Source of the DNA: Gammaproteobacteria bacterium
GTDB lineage: Bacteria; Pseudomonadota; Gammaproteobacteria; Enterobacterales; Psychrobiaceae
Direction of reading: 5' to 3'
Assembly (NCBI GenBank): GCA_013214885.1
Contig: JABSRS010000116.1
Span: forward strand, 1-9,295
DNA length: 9,295 nt
Position 1 is the stretch's first letter. The number at the start of each line of letters is the position of its first letter. The notes beneath the pieces were generated by a model that was not told the DNA's origin, did not search any database, and saw nothing but the letters and a program-made list of their open reading frames with translations. The translations under genes and the position numbers were made by a program. Below, piece after piece: positions 5,648 through 9,295 of the stretch.

Positions 5648-7879
5648 CTAATCACTCAAATTAAAATTATTCCACAGCAGATCTTGGTGGTCGATATCTA
5701 CTTGCTGATTAAATTCAAAAGTGATTAAGCCACTTTTAATCGCTATTAACCAGTTTTCGCGGTTATCTTCCGAAAGCGCAGGGAAAGATACGTTGTTTTT
5801 AGGAGCAAGAAAGCACCAATGGCCCGAACTATTTTGTTGAGAGCAACATCTAGCTGCTGATAGAGCAGTTAGCATAAGCTCTATTTTCGCCATCGGTGTA
5901 ATAACTAAATCACCTTGATTAAAATCACTATTATTGATGACCCCGACGCTAATCGACTGTGGTGCTATCGCTGGTTCAGCTTGACCTATTTGTAATAAGA
6001 ACTGATCCAATGAGTGTTTTCTAGCCAAGTTTTTTTCGAGCGATTCAAACGCTGACGAACCATTAAATGCAATTAATAATATGGAATCGCTGTATTGGTA
6101 TACTTGACCGTCGATGCTAGTTGAAAAGTTATTTAGCAATTGCCGCTGCGCTGTTTTTGTTTTATTCGACGAGAGATTGATTGGCATTGTGCTAAAGGAA
6201 GGAATATGGAGCATGGCTAAATATTGAAAATGGCTAAGTTCAAGATCGCGTTTTTTAGCTGTTGTCGTGTGGTGAAAAAGCTGAAGCCCTGACACAGGAT
6301 GATATTTACACTGATCTAATAGTTGGTGCAGTTTTGTGGTTCTTATTACCATAATGACGAGTAACGTTCCCAGGGCAACACTCACCGAAATAGCAATAAT
6401 TAAGCAGGCAATGAAAAGATTATGTTGTTGATTTTTTTGTGTTAATAATTTTTTGGTGATGATTTTTAGATCTACAATTTTTTTATCCATATTCACGACA
6501 TTGACTTGCTTGTTACTCTTTATCGCCGTATTTAAAGCTTGATTTAATGTATCGTTAGTCGCATTTAAGAGGATCGAAACTTCACTTTGATGCTCTAGCG
6601 CTAAAGATAGTTGATTGGTTTGGCGGTAGCTATCAGCTAAAATTTGGTGAACATTTTCTTGGGCGTTCTTTTTGTTTAACTTTTGAGCTCCCGCAAGTCC
6701 TAGCTTGCCAAAACTGATTGCTTGTTGATAATCCTGTTCACTTAAATAAACCTTTGCCAGCGAGATATTGTTGGTCAGAAAATAGAATAAATGCTCAACC
6801 TGCTTGAATTTCTGGTTAGCGAGCAACAAGTAATGAATCGCTTTGTCTTTATCTTGTAATCGAAAATAGGTCTCACCAATATTGTGGTGGGCCATCGAGG
6901 CGACCAGACTACTTTCATTGTTTACTATGGTCTCGACGACATTAAGATAGTGAACGAGAGCCAGGTTATCATCACCAGATTCTTCGTAGCTAATAGCTAA
7001 GTTGTTATATGATACAGCTAAGTGGTCGACAAACTTAGACTTTTTGCTGATTTTAACCGCTTTTATTGCATACTCAATACTTAACTCATATTGCATACTC
7101 ACGCGATAGAATCGCGACATACTTCTTAATGAGGCGACAATGGCGTAATCGTCGTTACTTTCGGTGGCTAAAGCGTAGCTTTGAACTAAGTATTTCTCTG
7201 CCAACTCTAGTTGGCTTGTTTGAGTGTACAGTGTTGAAAAGTTTTTGAATAATAAAGTTTTATTTTCAATTGGGCTTTCTTCGGTTAGTAATTGCTGCGC
7301 CTTGGCTAAAGTAAGCTTAGCATTTTCAAATTCACCTAAAAAGGTATAGAGGGATCCAAGTTTGTTGTGAAGTGAAAAAGCTAGCTGGGTTAAAATTTGT
7401 TGATTACTTGGATCTGTTGTCGATATTGTCGGTAATGAATTAATAGCTTTGTTGAATGTTTTAATCGAAGCGCGGAATTTCTTGAGTGTTCTTGCTTGAG
7501 TGAGGGCCTCAAAAAAGTAGGCGTTTAATAAAATAATTGGTTGATCTAACGTTGCTAAAATCTGATGGGCCTTTGCAATATGCACTAAAGCGTCGTCGTT
7601 TTTTTTGATTAATAATAACTGCTTGGCCAGTAATAGCCGTGCGATGCTATGCTGCGAACTATTGCTATTTTGATATTGACTTAAGACGGCTCGTGCCACC
7701 GTTAATCTTTGCTCTTTTTTTGCTTGCTCAACCTGTTCAAGTATTGGATCGCCAAAGGTATAAATAGTGGTGTGGGCGGCGGCGAGTGCCGTATACCCTG
7801 CAACAATAATTATAAATAAGTTAAATATTTTATAGGTTTTACACTGAAAAAAAGTGAGTTTTATCATTGGATCAATCAC
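5648..7879 (-). CDS. Membrane TPR protein with degenerate GGDEF-like C-terminal domain
   Basis: This is a 743-residue protein from GTG 7879; ATG 7867 (residue 5) is an equally good start and neither has a clear ribosome-binding site. An N-terminal signal peptide or anchor (KIFNLFIIIVAGYTALAAA, 17-35, with an AAA cleavage-like end) is followed by helical TPR-type repeats over about 80-440, for example YNNLAISYEESGDDNLALVHY (291-311), HHNIGETYFRLQDKDKAIHY (331-350) and LAKVYLSEQDYQQAI (374-388). A transmembrane segment lies at about 488-512 (LFIACLIIAISVSVALG and on). The repeats should be periplasmic and the last 230 residues cytoplasmic. That tail follows a GGDEF outline: HPVSGLQLF for DxLTGLxNR, LAMLHIPSF (554-562) for lxxxDIDxFK, YQYSDSILLIAF (594-605) for RYGGDEFxxLL, and ISVGVINN (643-650) for iSiGva. 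All catalytic residues are absent, so it should not make c-di-GMP. A sensor or scaffold role, perhaps on the adjacent cyclase, is inference. Confidence 0.85.
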   Translation of the reverse strand: MIDPMIKLTFFQCKTYKIFNLFIIIVAGYTALAAAHTTIYTFGDPILEQVEQAKKEQRLTVARAVLSQYQNSNSSQHSIARLLLAKQLLLIKKNDDALVHIAKAHQILATLDQPIILLNAYFFEALTQARTLKKFRASIKTFNKAINSLPTISTTDPSNQQILTQLAFSLHNKLGSLYTFLGEFENAKLTLAKAQQLLTEESPIENKTLLFKNFSTLYTQTSQLELAEKYLVQSYALATESNDDYAIVASLRSMSRFYRVSMQYELSIEYAIKAVKISKKSKFVDHLAVSYNNLAISYEESGDDNLALVHYLNVVETIVNNESSLVASMAHHNIGETYFRLQDKDKAIHYLLLANQKFKQVEHLFYFLTNNISLAKVYLSEQDYQQAISFGKLGLAGAQKLNKKNAQENVHQILADSYRQTNQLSLALEHQSEVSILLNATNDTLNQALNTAIKSNKQVNVVNMDKKIVDLKIITKKLLTQKNQQHNLFIACLIIAISVSVALGTLLVIMVIRTTKLHQLLDQCKYHPVSGLQLFHHTTTAKKRDLELSHFQYLAMLHIPSFSTMPINLSSNKTKTAQRQLLNNFSTSIDGQVYQYSDSILLIAFNGSSAFESLEKNLARKHSLDQFLLQIGQAEPAIAPQSISVGVINNSDFNQGDLVITPMAKIELMLTALSAARCCSQQNSSGHWCFLAPKNNVSFPALSEDNRENWLIAIKSGLITFEFNQQVDIDHQDLLWNNFNLSD

Positions 7880-7910
7880 TGCTTTTTATTAAGGCGTATT
7901 TTTTTGCTAT

Positions 7911-7916
7911 ATTATA
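7911..7916 (-). promoter_or_regulatory. Consensus -10 (TATAAT) in the divergent TPR/M61 spacer
   Basis: The 75 bp between the two divergent genes (7880-7954) contains TATAAT on the minus strand at 7916-7911, placed to start transcription roughly 25 bases before GTG 7879. No good -35 lies 16-18 bp upstream. On the plus strand the same AT block offers TATTAT (7910-7915), 5 of 6 to consensus, which could serve the peptidase gene, again with a poor -35. The overlapping positions suggest the two promoters may compete. Confidence 0.4.
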
Positions 7917-7954
7917 CCTTTATCAAACTCGATGCCTACTAAAATAAGAATAAT

Positions 7955-9295
7955 ATGATTAAAAAATTCAGTATCTTACCCCTATTAATCGCAGCGTCTG
8001 CGGCTAATGCTACCGTTAACTATAAGCTTGATTTGTCACAGCCTCAACATCATCTTGGCCAGGTTAGCATGACTTTAGATGGTGGCAGTGCTAATGCGTT
8101 AGTTAAACTCCCGGCGTGGCGAACTGGAAAATATAAAATTTTGGATTTGGCCAATGGTGTAAGACACTTTTGGGCCAAAGACAGTGCTGGTCAAACCCTC
8201 ACTTGGCAGCATCATGATAAAAGCAGCTGGCTGATTGATAATCCGACCAAGGGTGCAATTACCGTTGGTTATCAGATTTATGCCAATCAATTAGGGACTC
8301 GCACGCGTCATATTGATGACTCTCATGCCTATATTGATGCAACCGCGGTCTTTATGTATGAGCCAGCAAGACGTGATGAAGATATTTCTGTTGAGTTAAC
8401 CGTGCCGGCTGATTGGCATAGCTTTAGTGGTATGCAAGCAACCAGCGCGCACCATTTTGTTGCGCCCAATTATGATGTGCTAGCTGATTCACCGATCGAA
8501 ACGGGTATTAATCAGGTGCTAAATTTTAAGCAAGACGATAAAAACTATCAATTGGTTATTTGGGGCGAAGGCAATTACGACGCTCAGCAAATGGCACAAG
8601 ATCTTAAGAAAATGGTCGGCGCCAGCCAAAATATTTGGCAAGGCTATCCATTTGATGACTATGTATTTATGGTGCATGCAACTACTGGTGTACGGGGAGC
8701 GACCGAGCATTTAAATTCGACCATTATTCAACGTAAACGTTTTACTTTTGCGCCACGTAAAGAATATCTCGAGTTTCTAAAAACTGCCGCCCATGAATTT
8801 GTCCATACTTGGAATGTTAAAGCCTATCGCCCAAAAGGTGTCGCTCATTATGACTATCAACGTGAAAACTATACTGATTTACTTTGGGTGTCAGAAGGTT
8901 CAACCAGCTATTTCCAGAGTCAGCTATTATTGCAATCGGGCTTGATCACTCAAAAAGAGTTTTTTGAAGATTTAGCTAAGCGAATTAATTCACACCTTAA
9001 AAAACCAGGTAAGCATGAGCAGTCAGTAGCACAATCGAGTCATGAAAGTTGGATTGCGTTGCCTGGCGACTTTGCTAATAACCACAGCGTAAACATTTAT
9101 TCTGAAGGTTTTATGGCGTCATTAGCACTTGATTTTAAAATGCTTCAAGACTCAAAACTCAAAGCAGGGTATAGCGAGCTACACCGCGAGCTATTTAACC
9201 AATTTCGTTTACCTAAGCCGTTCGATAGTCATGACATTCAAGCCTTAGCCAAGTCTTTAACGGGTAAAGATTATAGTCAATGGTGGCAACAAAAT
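7955..9295 (+). CDS. M61-family metallopeptidase (glycyl aminopeptidase type), 3' end outside the window
   Basis: The 447 codons seen run from ATG 7955 to the window edge without a stop. Residues 1-19 (MIKKFSILPLLIAASAANA) form a Sec signal peptide with an AxA cleavage site, so the mature enzyme is periplasmic or secreted. Residues about 20-190 form the N-terminal beta domain of the M61 family, with LPAWRTGKYKI at 52-62. The catalytic domain has the zinc motif HEFVH (280-284), the third ligand E314 in LLWVSEGSTSYF, and GATEHLNST (248-256), the family's GGxEHxxS region. These are zinc exo- or endopeptidases. Family members are about 600 residues with a C-terminal PDZ domain, so roughly 150 residues probably lie beyond the edge. 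The ribosome-binding site is weak (AAGAA). The gene diverges from the TPR gene and does not belong to the minus-strand cluster. Substrate is unknown. Confidence 0.93.
   Translation, partial: MIKKFSILPLLIAASAANATVNYKLDLSQPQHHLGQVSMTLDGGSANALVKLPAWRTGKYKILDLANGVRHFWAKDSAGQTLTWQHHDKSSWLIDNPTKGAITVGYQIYANQLGTRTRHIDDSHAYIDATAVFMYEPARRDEDISVELTVPADWHSFSGMQATSAHHFVAPNYDVLADSPIETGINQVLNFKQDDKNYQLVIWGEGNYDAQQMAQDLKKMVGASQNIWQGYPFDDYVFMVHATTGVRGATEHLNSTIIQRKRFTFAPRKEYLEFLKTAAHEFVHTWNVKAYRPKGVAHYDYQRENYTDLLWVSEGSTSYFQSQLLLQSGLITQKEFFEDLAKRINSHLKKPGKHEQSVAQSSHESWIALPGDFANNHSVNIYSEGFMASLALDFKMLQDSKLKAGYSELHRELFNQFRLPKPFDSHDIQALAKSLTGKDYSQWWQQN

Noticed and set aside
7066..7248. Plus-strand open frame of 60 codons
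   Set aside because: It is antisense to the TPR region and has no independent coding evidence.
8099..8710. Two minus-strand open frames of 63 codons
   Set aside because: Both are antisense to the M61 peptidase gene, whose signal peptide, zinc motif and frame are clear.
1..9295. Mobile element, prophage or defence island
   Set aside because: No transposase, integrase, terminal inverted repeats, phage genes or toxin-antitoxin pair was seen. The genes are chromosomal housekeeping and signalling types.

Overview
The window looks like chromosomal DNA from a marine gammaproteobacterium. The best fit is the order Alteromonadales, in or near the Colwellia/Thalassotalea group. The basis is AT-rich DNA with AT-rich spacers, the adjacent ppnN and xni genes, and several long regulatory proteins with GGDEF-, HDOD- or TPR-type domains. 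This placement is an inference from protein character; no search was run.

Layout. Five genes, the last of them apparently broken, lie head to tail on the minus strand. In the order they would be transcribed (high to low coordinates) they are: (1) a membrane TPR protein with a degenerate GGDEF-like C-terminus, 7879-5648; (2) a soluble diguanylate cyclase with an intact GGEEF site, 5539-4091; (3) ppnN, a nucleotide 5'-monophosphate nucleosidase, 4063-2705; (4) xni, a flap endonuclease/exonuclease IX homologue, 2687-1890; (5) an HD-GYP-like plus HDOD-like signalling protein, 1861-509, whose C-terminal part continues in another frame (561-100). The last four are 17-28 bp apart, so co-transcription is likely. 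The 108 bp gap between (1) and (2) holds a 9-bp tandem repeat and an 8-bp dyad and could carry its own promoter. On the plus strand, divergent from gene (1), is the 5' part of a secreted M61-family metallopeptidase (from 7955), which runs off the right edge. No tRNA, rRNA, CRISPR array, insertion sequence or phage gene was seen. No gene-free stretch exceeds about 110 bp.

How the genes might work together. The DNA joins c-di-GMP synthesis (gene 2), two proteins whose c-di-GMP-type domains look catalytically dead (gene 1 GGDEF-like, gene 5 HD-GYP-like) and PpnN, whose E. coli homologue is controlled by (p)ppGpp. A second-messenger and nucleotide-stress module is a reasonable hypothesis, but it rests on proximity only. 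The clearest anomaly is the frame disruption in gene 5. Nothing else demands a new type of system.
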